Assembly (NCBI RefSeq): GCF_002157685.2
Contig: NZ_AP026738.1
Coordinates: forward strand, 5,208,001-5,272,000
Direction: 5' to 3'
Source: Comamonas thiooxydans
GTDB lineage: Bacteria; Pseudomonadota; Gammaproteobacteria; Burkholderiales; Burkholderiaceae_C
DNA: 64,000 nucleotides
The stretch's first letter is position 1; each line of letters begins with the position of its first letter. The notes below the pieces were generated by a model. That model made no database searches, was not told where the DNA came from, and saw only the letters and a list, made by a program, of their open reading frames with translations. Made by a program: the position numbers and the translations under genes. Of the stretch, positions 8,308-15,841 are shown one piece after another.

Positions 8308-9696
8308 ATGACCCAGTCCACCACGACCCTGCAGCAGACGCGCCAGGCCCTGGCCCGCTCCATAGGCCAGACCGCCTTCGTCTACGGCTACCCGCTCACC
8401 GAGACCTACCGCACCTGCGCCCTGCAGACCGCCGAGCAGGCGCGGCTGCGCCCTGGCAGCTCGGCCGGCTCGGATGTGCGCGCGCCCATGAACACGCTGC
8501 ACCATGCGCCGCGCCCTTCCACCCACGAGGACCGCGACGTGGTCACTCCGGCCAACGACCTGCTGTATTCCATGGCCTGGCTGAACCTGGAAGGCGGCCC
8601 CATGCTGCTGACCATTCCATCCTCGGCCCGCCATCCGGGGCGCTACTTCGTGCTGCCGCTGTACGACGCCTATACCGAGAACTTCGAGAACCTGGGTCCG
8701 CGCAACTGCAATCCCGAAGGCGAGACCGTGGTCCTGATCGGCCCCGGCGGCCAGGTGCCGCCATCGCTGGCCCATCTGCGCGCTGTGCACTGCCCCACCC
8801 ACCTGGTCTGGCTGATAGGCCGCATCCTCGCGGGCGACGAGAGCGACTGGCCTGCGGCGCGCGCACTGCAGTCGGAGATACGCCTGGAGCCAGCGCCCGG
8901 CACCGTGCCTCAGGGACGCCCCGCCGCCATCGCTCACTGGTGCGGCGAGCCCGTGGACGTCATGGCCGCAGCCTTCGAGAACGGCGAGCCCGCGCAGCAG
9001 GTGGCGCCGCGCTTTTTCACCAATCTCTGCCAGGCCCTGGCCGAGGCACCAGGCCGCATCGAGGACCGCAGCCTGGTCGCCTGGCTGGGCCAGGCCGGCT
9101 TGGTGCCCGGCGTGCCTTTTTCCTGGGAGGCGCTGGACGAGCCCACGCGCGCCGGCCTTATCGACGGCTTTGCCGACGGCGTGCAGACCGTGGCGGCCAT
9201 GGGCAGCAACCGCCGTCCCCGGCCGTGGACCATGACGACCAATACAGGCCGCTACGGCAGCCACTTCTTGATCCGCGCCCGCACCGCCTACCTGGGCCTG
9301 GGCGCGCTGGCCACCACCGAGGCCATCTACTCCGCCTCTCACTACGACGCCGACCTCGAGCCACTCAACGGCCAGCAGCGCTATGTGATGCGCTTCGAAG
9401 CGGGCGACCTGCCGCCGGCCGATGCCTTCTGGTCCGTGACGCTGTATGACAGCGACCGCTTCCTCTACCCCAACGACATCCGCCGCCACGCCATCGGCGA
9501 CCGCACGCCCGGGCTACAGTTCGGCGCCAACGGCAGCCTGGAGATAGAGATCGGCCACGAGCGCCCCGCCAATGCGGCCAACTGGCTGCCCGCGCCAGCC
9601 GGGCGCTTCTACCTGATACTACGCATGTACTACCCGCGCGACGGCGTGCAGAGCTGGCGCATTCCCGCCCTGCAGACACAGGCGGTGCACGCATGA
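8308..9696 (+). CDS. DUF1254/DUF1214 domain protein, copy 1
   Basis: This 462-residue protein has the two-part arrangement of DUF1254 followed by DUF1214. The N-terminal part shows FVYGYPLTETYRT and VVTPANDLLYSMAWLNLE; the C-terminal part shows FWSVTLYDSDRF, AIGDRTPGL and NWLPAPAGRFYLILRMYYP, motifs shared by the family. No signal peptide or membrane segment is visible, so it is probably cytoplasmic. The biochemical function of this family is not established to my knowledge. It lies 54 bases after a Bug receptor gene and overlaps the next gene, a diverged paralogue, in an ATGA junction, suggesting translational coupling and perhaps a two-subunit complex. Confidence 0.82.
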   Translation: MTQSTTTLQQTRQALARSIGQTAFVYGYPLTETYRTCALQTAEQARLRPGSSAGSDVRAPMNTLHHAPRPSTHEDRDVVTPANDLLYSMAWLNLEGGPMLLTIPSSARHPGRYFVLPLYDAYTENFENLGPRNCNPEGETVVLIGPGGQVPPSLAHLRAVHCPTHLVWLIGRILAGDESDWPAARALQSEIRLEPAPGTVPQGRPAAIAHWCGEPVDVMAAAFENGEPAQQVAPRFFTNLCQALAEAPGRIEDRSLVAWLGQAGLVPGVPFSWEALDEPTRAGLIDGFADGVQTVAAMGSNRRPRPWTMTTNTGRYGSHFLIRARTAYLGLGALATTEAIYSASHYDADLEPLNGQQRYVMRFEAGDLPPADAFWSVTLYDSDRFLYPNDIRRHAIGDRTPGLQFGANGSLEIEIGHERPANAANWLPAPAGRFYLILRMYYPRDGVQSWRIPALQTQAVHA

Positions 9697-11045
9697 CCGC
9701 CATGACCGCCGCCGCAACGACCGCCGAACTGCAGGCCCTGGCCGAGCAAGCCGTGACCTGGGCCTACCCGCTGTACGAGATGCGCCGCATGCGCGCGGCC
9801 ACCTCGCCCCGGCGCACCGAGGCGGGCCAGGCCGCGCCCGAAGGCATGCGCTGGTGCAACCTCTTCACCCACGCGCGCCAGCTGCTGCGCGCCGGCACGA
9901 GCCGCGTGGTCACGCCCAACAACGACACGCTCTACACCAATGCCTGGCTGGACCTGGACGCCGGGCCGCTGGTCATCGACGTGCCCGACACTGCGGGGCG
10001 CTACTACGTGCTGGGCCTGCTGGACTTCTACACAAATCCCTTCGCCCACATAGGGCCGCGCCTGACCGGCACCCAGGCGCGCTCCTTCCTGGTCACACCC
10101 CCGGGCTGGAGCGGCGCGCTGCCCGCGGGCTTCGATGCGCCCGGCGCCCATATCCAGGCGCCCACGCGCTGGCTCTGGGTCATAGGCCGCATCCTGGTGG
10201 ACGGTCCCCACGACCTCGCGGCCGTGCATGCGCTGCAGGACGGCTTCAGCGTTGCCCCGCTGGCCGGCCAAGCGGGAGTCGCGCCCGCGCCCCGGGCCTT
10301 TGTACCAGACTGCGACCCGCAGGCCCCGGCCACGGCCGCCCACTTCGCCGCCCAGGTCAACGCCGCGCTGCAGGAGAATCCGCCGCCCGCGGCGCAGCGC
10401 GAACTGGTGGAGCGCTTTGCGGCCGTGGGCCTGGGCAGCGGCTGCACCGGGCCGAATGAGGACCAGGCCCCGGTCCTGCAGCAGGCGCTGGATGCCGTGC
10501 TGCCGCGACTGCGCAGCGCACAGTCGGGCACGAGCCAGGCCTCCGGCTGGATCGTGCCGCCGCTGGTGATGGACAACTTCGGCGACGACTACGCCACCCG
10601 CGCCCAGGTGGCGCTCAAGTACATAGGCATGCTGGACGGGCGCGAAGCCGTCTACCCCATGGCCTGGACCGATGCCCGGGGCCAGCCCCTGGACGGCGGC
10701 GCGCGCTACCGCCTGCGCTTCGTGCCCGGGGCCCTGCCGCCCGTGGACGCGTTCTGGTCCATCACCCTGTACGACGCGCGCAGCTACATGCTGGTGGACA
10801 ACCCGCTGGACCGCTACGCCATAGGCGACCGCAGCACCGGCCTGCGCCGCGATGCCGACGGCGGCCTGACCCTGCACATACAGCACGCCGCGCCACACAG
10901 TGAAGCCGCGCGCGCCAACTGGCTGCCCGCGCCCGAAGGCCCCTTCTACCTCTGCCTGCGCGCCTACCTGCCGCGCACCGACATGCTGAACGGGCACTAC
11001 GCACTGCCGCCGCTGCAGCGCCTGAACGATGAACAGGAGACCTGA
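9693..11045 (+). CDS. DUF1254/DUF1214 domain protein, copy 2
   Basis: At 450 residues this is a diverged paralogue of the preceding gene, sharing the same landmarks in the same order: TWAYPLYEMRRM, VVTPNNDTLYTNAWLDLD, FWSITLYDARSY, YAIGDRSTGL and NWLPAPEGPFYLCLRAYLP. Its start overlaps the stop of copy 1 by four bases (ATGA), and GGTGCACGC in front carries no strong ribosome site, so it is likely translated by re-initiation. No export signal is visible. The family's reaction is unknown. Tandem, coupled copies in one operon with an acyl-CoA synthetase and a metallo-beta-lactamase-fold protein point to a catabolic role, which is inference. Confidence 0.82.
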   Translation: MTAMTAAATTAELQALAEQAVTWAYPLYEMRRMRAATSPRRTEAGQAAPEGMRWCNLFTHARQLLRAGTSRVVTPNNDTLYTNAWLDLDAGPLVIDVPDTAGRYYVLGLLDFYTNPFAHIGPRLTGTQARSFLVTPPGWSGALPAGFDAPGAHIQAPTRWLWVIGRILVDGPHDLAAVHALQDGFSVAPLAGQAGVAPAPRAFVPDCDPQAPATAAHFAAQVNAALQENPPPAAQRELVERFAAVGLGSGCTGPNEDQAPVLQQALDAVLPRLRSAQSGTSQASGWIVPPLVMDNFGDDYATRAQVALKYIGMLDGREAVYPMAWTDARGQPLDGGARYRLRFVPGALPPVDAFWSITLYDARSYMLVDNPLDRYAIGDRSTGLRRDADGGLTLHIQHAAPHSEAARANWLPAPEGPFYLCLRAYLPRTDMLNGHYALPPLQRLNDEQET

Positions 11046-11046
11046 C

Positions 11047-12300
11047 ATGGACAGCAAAGATGACGACAAGCCCTTCCTGCTCGTGGGCACGGGCAGCGAA
11101 ACCGTGGCCCCGGGCCTGCACATACTGCGCGGCCAGGGCCAGTCCTTCGTGGCCGAGACGGACGCCGGCCTGGTGGTCGTGGACGCCGGCCCCGGCGGCT
11201 CCGTCACCCAGGGCATGATCGACAGCCTGCGCGCGCTCAGCGACGCGCCCGTGCATGCGCTGTGCTACAGCCACGGCCACATCGGCTACAACGCCGGCGT
11301 GCCCCAGTGGCTGGAGCATGCGCGCCAGCGCGGCGAGCCAGCGCCCCGCCTCATCGCCCACCGCAACGTGCCGCGCCGCCACACACGCTACCGCGAGACC
11401 CAGGCCCTGCAGCACCGCATGGCCGAAGTGCAGTTCAACCGCTCGCCCGGCTTCTTCGAGCGCCGGCTGGCCATGCACGAGCCCACCGAAACCTTTGACC
11501 AGCGCCTGGTCATAGGCAGCGGCGAGCAGCGCATCGAACTGCTGTGGGCACCGTCCGAGACCGACGACGCCATCGCCCTGTGGAGCCCCGCGCGGCGCGT
11601 GATCTACGGCGGCGCGGCACTGCTGGACTCCATTCCCAACATTGGCACGCCGTTTCGCACGCTGCGCGACACCGTGCGCTGGGCCGGCACGCTCGAAGCC
11701 CTGGCCGCACTCAATCCGCGCATCGCCGTGCGCGAATTCGGCCCCGTGATCGAGGGCGAGGCCGAAGTGCAGAAGGTGCTCACCCACACGGCCCGCGCGC
11801 TGCGCTGGCTGCGCGCCGAAGTGGTCAGCCTCATGAACCAGGGACTGGGCGAGCAGCAGGTACTGGCCCGGATGCACTACCCCGAGGAGCTGTTCGGCGT
11901 GCCCTGGATGAAGCCCACCTATGGCGACCCCAGCTACATCGTGCGCGACATCTACCGCTCGGAAAACGGCTGGTGGGACCGCAATCCCACCACCCTGCAC
12001 CCCGAGCCGCCCGAAGCCGTGGGCGCCGCCGTGGCCCGGGCCATCACCGACAAGCCCGCCGTCATCGCCAGCGCCCAGGCCCTGGCCGACGCCGGCCAGT
12101 GGCAGCTGGCCCTGCACGTCATCGACCTGCTGGCCACCGCTCATGGCGATGCGCCCGAACTCACCCAGGCGCGCGCCCTCAAGGCCGCCTGGCTGCGCGA
12201 GCGCGCGGCCCAGGTCGCCAGCTATGTATCGCGCAATCTCTACAAAGTCAGCGCCGACATGATCGAGCAAGGCACGCAGGGCCGCTTCGGCATCCGCTAG
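11047..12300 (+). CDS. Alkylsulfatase-like metallo-beta-lactamase-fold protein with altered metal motif
   Basis: The 417-residue product has an N-terminal metallo-beta-lactamase fold and a C-terminal region resembling the alkylsulfatase dimerisation domain (WWDRNPTTLHPEPPEAVG near residue 310, then an alpha-helical ALADAGQWQLALHVIDLL segment). In the fold's usual HxHxDH motif this protein reads SHGHIGYNAG near residue 77, so both His are kept but the Asp and third His positions hold Gly and Tyr. The later AHRNVPRRHTRYRET block is family-like. ATG at 11047 is chosen over 11029 because ACAGGAGACC stands at ribosome-site distance. It follows the second DUF1254 gene directly. It might be a hydrolase with one metal or a noncanonical site, or might have lost metal-dependent chemistry. 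Confidence 0.75.
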   Translation: MDSKDDDKPFLLVGTGSETVAPGLHILRGQGQSFVAETDAGLVVVDAGPGGSVTQGMIDSLRALSDAPVHALCYSHGHIGYNAGVPQWLEHARQRGEPAPRLIAHRNVPRRHTRYRETQALQHRMAEVQFNRSPGFFERRLAMHEPTETFDQRLVIGSGEQRIELLWAPSETDDAIALWSPARRVIYGGAALLDSIPNIGTPFRTLRDTVRWAGTLEALAALNPRIAVREFGPVIEGEAEVQKVLTHTARALRWLRAEVVSLMNQGLGEQQVLARMHYPEELFGVPWMKPTYGDPSYIVRDIYRSENGWWDRNPTTLHPEPPEAVGAAVARAITDKPAVIASAQALADAGQWQLALHVIDLLATAHGDAPELTQARALKAAWLRERAAQVASYVSRNLYKVSADMIEQGTQGRFGIR

Positions 12301-12335
12301 CCCGCCCGCTGGCCAGTCCCATCCAGGAGACATCC

Positions 12336-13331
12336 ATGCACCCTCAACCGCACCACCTACGCCGCGGCCTGGCCCTGGCCGCAGCGCTGGCCTCCGCCAC
12401 CTCCGGCACCGTCCATGCGCAAGGCACCGCCGGCTACCCCAACCGGCCCGTGACCCTGGTCGTTCCCACGGCGGCGGCCGGCGGCACCGATACCATTGCC
12501 CGGCTGTTCGCCGACGCGCTGGGCAAGGCCATGAAGCAGCCCTTCGTGGTGGACAATCGCCCCGGCGCCAACGGCATCATCGGCGTCGATTCCGTAGCCA
12601 AGGGCCCGGCCGACGGCTACCGCCTGCTGTTCACCTACGCGGCCACCATGGCGGTCAACCCCAGCCTCTACCGCAAGCTGCCCTACGACCCGCTCAAGGA
12701 CTTCGCCCCCATCGCCCAGATCGGGCGCGGCGGCAATCTGCTGCTGGTCAGAAAGGACCTGCCCGTCAACACGCTGCAGGAATTCGTGAGCTATGCCAGG
12801 GTCCATCCCGGCACGCTCAACTACTGCTCCTGGGGCCTGGGCTCGGGCGGCCACCTGACCATGGAAAGCCTGAAGAAGCAGGCCGGTATCACCATGACTC
12901 ACATCCCCTACAAGGGCTCCAGCCCCTGCGTGCAGGACATCATGGGCGGGCAGGTGGATGCGGGCTTCGGTGACACGTCCTCCACCGTGGAGCTGGTCAA
13001 GGCCGGCCGCGTGAAGGCGCTGGCGCACAGCAGCTCGGGACGGCTGCCGTCCCTGCCCGAGGTGCCCTCCATGACCGAGGCCGGCTACCCATTCAGGAAC
13101 TACTCGTGGTACGGCATCTTCGCGCCGGCCAAGACCCCGCCGGCCGTCGTCGCACGGCTCAACGAACAGGTTCTGCGCGCGCTGCGCGACCCGGCCCTGA
13201 TCCAGCGCATGCGCGAGCTCAACTTCTCGGACCTGCCGCTGACCACGCCCCAGCAATTCACCCAGACCCTGCTCCAGGACCTGGACGACTGGAGCCAGCT
13301 GGTCAAGGAAACCGGCGTGCAACTCGACTAG
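12336..13331 (+). CDS. Bug-family periplasmic solute receptor, copy 2
   Basis: A second TctC/Bug-type binding protein, 331 residues with a Sec signal peptide (LRRGLALAAALASATSGTVH, cut after VHAQ). Family landmarks are YPNRPVTLVVPTAAAGGTDT, NRPGANGIIGVDSVAKGPADG, LPYDPLKDFAPIAQIG, GSGGHLTMESLK and MTHIPYKGSSPCVQDIMGG. ATG at 12336 follows CAGGAGA. It is the last gene of the operon that begins with the porin and is only distantly similar to copy 1, so the two may bind different ligands or act at different stages. No membrane subunits of a tripartite tricarboxylate transporter occur in the window; Bug receptors without permeases are common in this family of bacteria. Confidence 0.92.
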   Translation: MHPQPHHLRRGLALAAALASATSGTVHAQGTAGYPNRPVTLVVPTAAAGGTDTIARLFADALGKAMKQPFVVDNRPGANGIIGVDSVAKGPADGYRLLFTYAATMAVNPSLYRKLPYDPLKDFAPIAQIGRGGNLLLVRKDLPVNTLQEFVSYARVHPGTLNYCSWGLGSGGHLTMESLKKQAGITMTHIPYKGSSPCVQDIMGGQVDAGFGDTSSTVELVKAGRVKALAHSSSGRLPSLPEVPSMTEAGYPFRNYSWYGIFAPAKTPPAVVARLNEQVLRALRDPALIQRMRELNFSDLPLTTPQQFTQTLLQDLDDWSQLVKETGVQLD

Positions 13332-13380
13332 CGCACGCCGGCCAGGCCCTGCCTGATGCAGGCAAGCTCGTTAAAAATAG

Positions 13381-13458
13381 GAGCTGTCATCGATCACCAG
13401 AAAACAAATATGAATACTTTCATGCCAATATTTGTTGATTAACAATCGATGCCAGCTC
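13381..13458. repeat. Nested long inverted repeat after the porin-Bug operon
   Basis: The arms GAGCTGTCATCGAT (13381-13394) and ATCGATGCCAGCTC (13445-13458) are inverted copies with one mismatch, and inside them ACAAATAT (13404-13411) pairs with ATATTTGT (13428-13435). A T-rich run follows on the plus strand, so it could end transcription from the operon, but the size and nesting are more like a small palindromic element. Strand is undecided. Confidence 0.6.
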
Positions 13459-13493
13459 ATCTTTTATTCAAACCTTCCCATGGCTGGACCATG

Positions 13494-13518
13494 AAAAAAG
13501 GCGCTCACTAGGAGCGCC
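13494..13518 (-). terminator. Intrinsic terminator after gltL
   Basis: GGCGCTC (13500-13506) pairs with GAGCGCC (13512-13518) around a five-base loop. On the minus strand the stem is followed by a run of T, the standard form of a Rho-independent terminator, placed 23 bases after the gltL stop codon. Confidence 0.85.
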
Positions 13519-13540
13519 TTGAGCCCATAGGGCAGCAGCA

Positions 13541-14278
13541 TCAGTGCTGCAGGATCTTGTTGAGGAATTCCTTGGTTCGCGGCTGACGGTTTTCGGGATG
13601 GCCGAAGAACTCTTCCTTGCTGCAGTCTTCCAGAATCTTGCCGCCCACGTCCATGAAAATCACACGGCTGGCCACCTTGCGCGCAAATCCCATTTCGTGG
13701 GTCACGCACATCATGGTCATGCCTTCGTTGGCCAGGCCCATCATCACGTCCAGCACTTCGCCCACCATTTCGGGGTCCAATGCCGAAGTGGGTTCGTCGA
13801 ACAGCATGACGATGGGATCCATGGACAGAGCGCGCGCAATGGCCACGCGCTGCTGCTGACCACCGGAGAGCTGACCGGGGAACTTGTCCTTGTGAGCGGT
13901 CAGGCCCACGCGGTCCAGCATCTTGAGGCCACGGGTCTTGGCGTCGGCAGCACTGCGGCCCAGCACCTTCATCTGTGCGATGGTCAGGTTCTCCGTCACC
14001 GACAGATGGGGGAACAGCTCAAAGTGCTGGAACACCATGCCCACGCGGCTGCGCAGCTTGGGCAGATTGGTCTTGGGATCGTGCACTGCCGTGCCGTCCA
14101 CAAAGATCTCGCCCTTCTGGAAAGGCTCCAGTGCATTGATGGTCTTGATCAGCGTGGACTTGCCGGAGCCCGAAGGGCCGCACACCACCACCACCTCGCC
14201 CTTGTTGATATTGGTGGAGCAATCGGACAGCACCTGAAAGCTGCCGTACCACTTGGAAACGTTCTTGAGTTCAATCAT
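13541..14278 (-). CDS. gltL: Glutamate/aspartate ABC transporter, ATP-binding subunit
   Basis: The ATPase of a polar amino acid importer, 245 residues, the usual length. Motifs seen are Walker [10 protein letters not shown] near residue 35, the signature [15 protein letters not shown] near 135, Walker [13 protein letters not shown] near 155 and the switch histidine in VTHEMGFAR. The N terminus [17 protein letters not shown] closely fits GltL. A GAGGAATTG ribosome site precedes ATG at 14278. It is last in the order gltI, gltJ, gltK, gltL on the minus strand, and a clear terminator follows it. Other amino acid ATPases (glutamine, arginine) look similar; the receptor gene favours glutamate/aspartate. 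Confidence 0.92.
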   Translation of the reverse strand: MIELKNVSKWYGSFQVLSDCSTNINKGEVVVVCGPSGSGKSTLIKTINALEPFQKGEIFVDGTAVHDPKTNLPKLRSRVGMVFQHFELFPHLSVTENLTIAQMKVLGRSAADAKTRGLKMLDRVGLTAHKDKFPGQLSGGQQQRVAIARALSMDPIVMLFDEPTSALDPEMVGEVLDVMMGLANEGMTMMCVTHEMGFARKVASRVIFMDVGGKILEDCSKEEFFGHPENRQPRTKEFLNKILQH

Positions 14279-14302
14279 TGCAATTCCTCAAAGGGAGCCG
14301 GC

Positions 14303-14974
14303 TTAACGGATGATGGCGATCTTCTTGTGCAGACGCTTGACGAACCAAGACAGTGCAAAGCAGATCACAAAATAGGTCACGGCAGCCGCCAGATAGGATT
14401 CGATGGGTCGGCCGAAGTTCTTGCCGGCGATTTCGAAGCCCTTGAGCATGTCGTAGGCACCGATCGCATAGACCAGCGAGGTATCCTGAAACAGGATGAT
14501 GGTCTGGGTCAGCAGCACGGGCAGCATGTTGCGGAAGGCCTGGGGCAGCACCACCAGACGCATGTTCTGACCATAGGTCATGCCCAGCGCCTGGCCGGCA
14601 AACACCTGTCCACGTGGAATGGACTGAATGCCGGCACGCATGATTTCAGAGAAATATGCTGCTTCGAAGGCCACGAAGGTGATGATGGCCGAAGTCTCCG
14701 CGCCGATGGGCTTGCCGATCAGCATGGGCATCAGCAGGAAGAACCACAGAATCACCATCACCAGCGGGATGGAGCGCATGCCGTTGACATAGATGGTGGC
14801 AGGCAGGTCCAGCCACTTCTTGCCCGACAGGCGCATCAGCGCCAGCAAGGTGCCGAAGAAGATGCCGCCCAGCGTGGCGATCACGGTCAAGGACACGCTG
14901 AAATACAGCCCCTTCAGCACAAAGTTGCTGAACAGGTCCCACGAGAAAAACGACCAGTCGAGGTTGAGATTCAT
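14303..14974 (-). CDS. gltK: Glutamate/aspartate ABC transporter permease
   Basis: Inner-membrane permease of the His/Glu/Gln/Arg family, 223 residues with about five membrane spans. It begins MNLNLDWSFFSWDLFSNFVL and holds the coupling motif for the ATPase in SEIMRAGIQSIPRGQVFAGQALG. ATG at 14974 is preferred because GGAGG lies just upstream and the N terminus then matches GltK; the frame extends further upstream into gltJ. The stop of gltJ is one base away, so translation is probably coupled. It would pair with GltJ to form the channel. Confidence 0.9.
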   Translation of the reverse strand: MNLNLDWSFFSWDLFSNFVLKGLYFSVSLTVIATLGGIFFGTLLALMRLSGKKWLDLPATIYVNGMRSIPLVMVILWFFLLMPMLIGKPIGAETSAIITFVAFEAAYFSEIMRAGIQSIPRGQVFAGQALGMTYGQNMRLVVLPQAFRNMLPVLLTQTIILFQDTSLVYAIGAYDMLKGFEIAGKNFGRPIESYLAAAVTYFVICFALSWFVKRLHKKIAIIR

Positions 14975-14975
14975 A

Positions 14976-15728
14976 TCAGTGGCCTCCACCGCTGGCTGCA
15001 ATCAGGCCGGGAACACGAGAACGCTTCTCGATGAAGGCCATGATGCGGTTGATGATGAAGGCAGAAATCACATACAGACCTGTCACAGCCATATAAATTT
15101 CAACGCCACGGGCGGTCTCTTCCTGGGCCTGCATGGCGAACATGGTCAGTTCGGCCACGGACACCGCAAACGCCACGGACGAGTTCTTGAACACGTTCAT
15201 GGCCTCGCTGGTCAGCGGCGGAATGATGATGCGAAACGCCATCGGCAGCAGCACATAGCGGTAGGTCTGGAAGGTCGTGAACCCCACTGCCATGCCGGCA
15301 TACCGCTGGCCCCGCGGCAATGCCTGAATACCGGAGCGCACCTGCTCGGCGATACGGGCAGAGGTGAAGAAACCGATCGCAAACACCACCAGCACAAAGC
15401 CCGGCAGGGACTTCATTGCAGGGAAGATGGCCGGAACCACGTGGTACCAGATGAACACCTGGACCAGCAACGGAATATTGCGGAACAACTCCACCCAGGC
15501 ATTGCCCAGGCGCACTATCCACGGACGATCGGGCAAGGTACGCAAGGTACCGATGACTGCGCCCAACACCAGAGCGATGACCAGCGACAGCAATGCCACC
15601 GACACGGTCCAGCCCCAGGCCGACATCATCCAATCCAGATAGGTGATGTCACCGTTCTTGCCAAAACAACTCTGCCCGACCTCTTGGGTAATGGTGTCCT
15701 GACAGAACACCTGCCAATCCCAACTCAT
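14976..15728 (-). CDS. gltJ: Glutamate/aspartate ABC transporter permease
   Basis: The second permease subunit, 250 residues, starting MSWDWQVFCQDTITQEVGQS as in GltJ, whose N-terminal periplasmic segment before the first span is longer than in GltK. The ATPase coupling loop appears as AEQVRSGIQALPRGQRYAG. An AGAGGTG ribosome site precedes the ATG. The gene is separated from gltI upstream by a hairpin followed by T residues, which would lower its expression relative to the receptor. Confidence 0.9.
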   Translation of the reverse strand: MSWDWQVFCQDTITQEVGQSCFGKNGDITYLDWMMSAWGWTVSVALLSLVIALVLGAVIGTLRTLPDRPWIVRLGNAWVELFRNIPLLVQVFIWYHVVPAIFPAMKSLPGFVLVVFAIGFFTSARIAEQVRSGIQALPRGQRYAGMAVGFTTFQTYRYVLLPMAFRIIIPPLTSEAMNVFKNSSVAFAVSVAELTMFAMQAQEETARGVEIYMAVTGLYVISAFIINRIMAFIEKRSRVPGLIAASGGGH

Positions 15729-15785
15729 ACGAGCACCTCTTTCATTCTTGGTTTATGAGGGCAAACGCTCACACCGGCCCTCGCA

Positions 15786-15822
15786 ACAAAAAAGCCCCTT
15801 CTAACCGCTTGGCAGAAGGGGC
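15786..15822 (-). terminator. Hairpin between gltI and gltJ, probable partial terminator
   Basis: GCCCCTTCT (15794-15802) and AGAAGGGGC (15814-15822) form a nine-pair stem; on the minus strand it is followed by a T run. It lies between the receptor gene and the membrane genes of one operon, the usual place for a leaky terminator that makes the receptor more abundant. Confidence 0.75.
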
Positions 15823-15841
15823 GGTACACCTATAGGCGGGA

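Noticed and set aside
7288..9489. A 733-residue minus-strand open frame across the Bug and DUF1254 genes
   Set aside because: It is the mirror of genes with clear motifs, is rich in Gly, His, Gln and Arg as in shadow frames of high-GC DNA, and has no recognisable domain.
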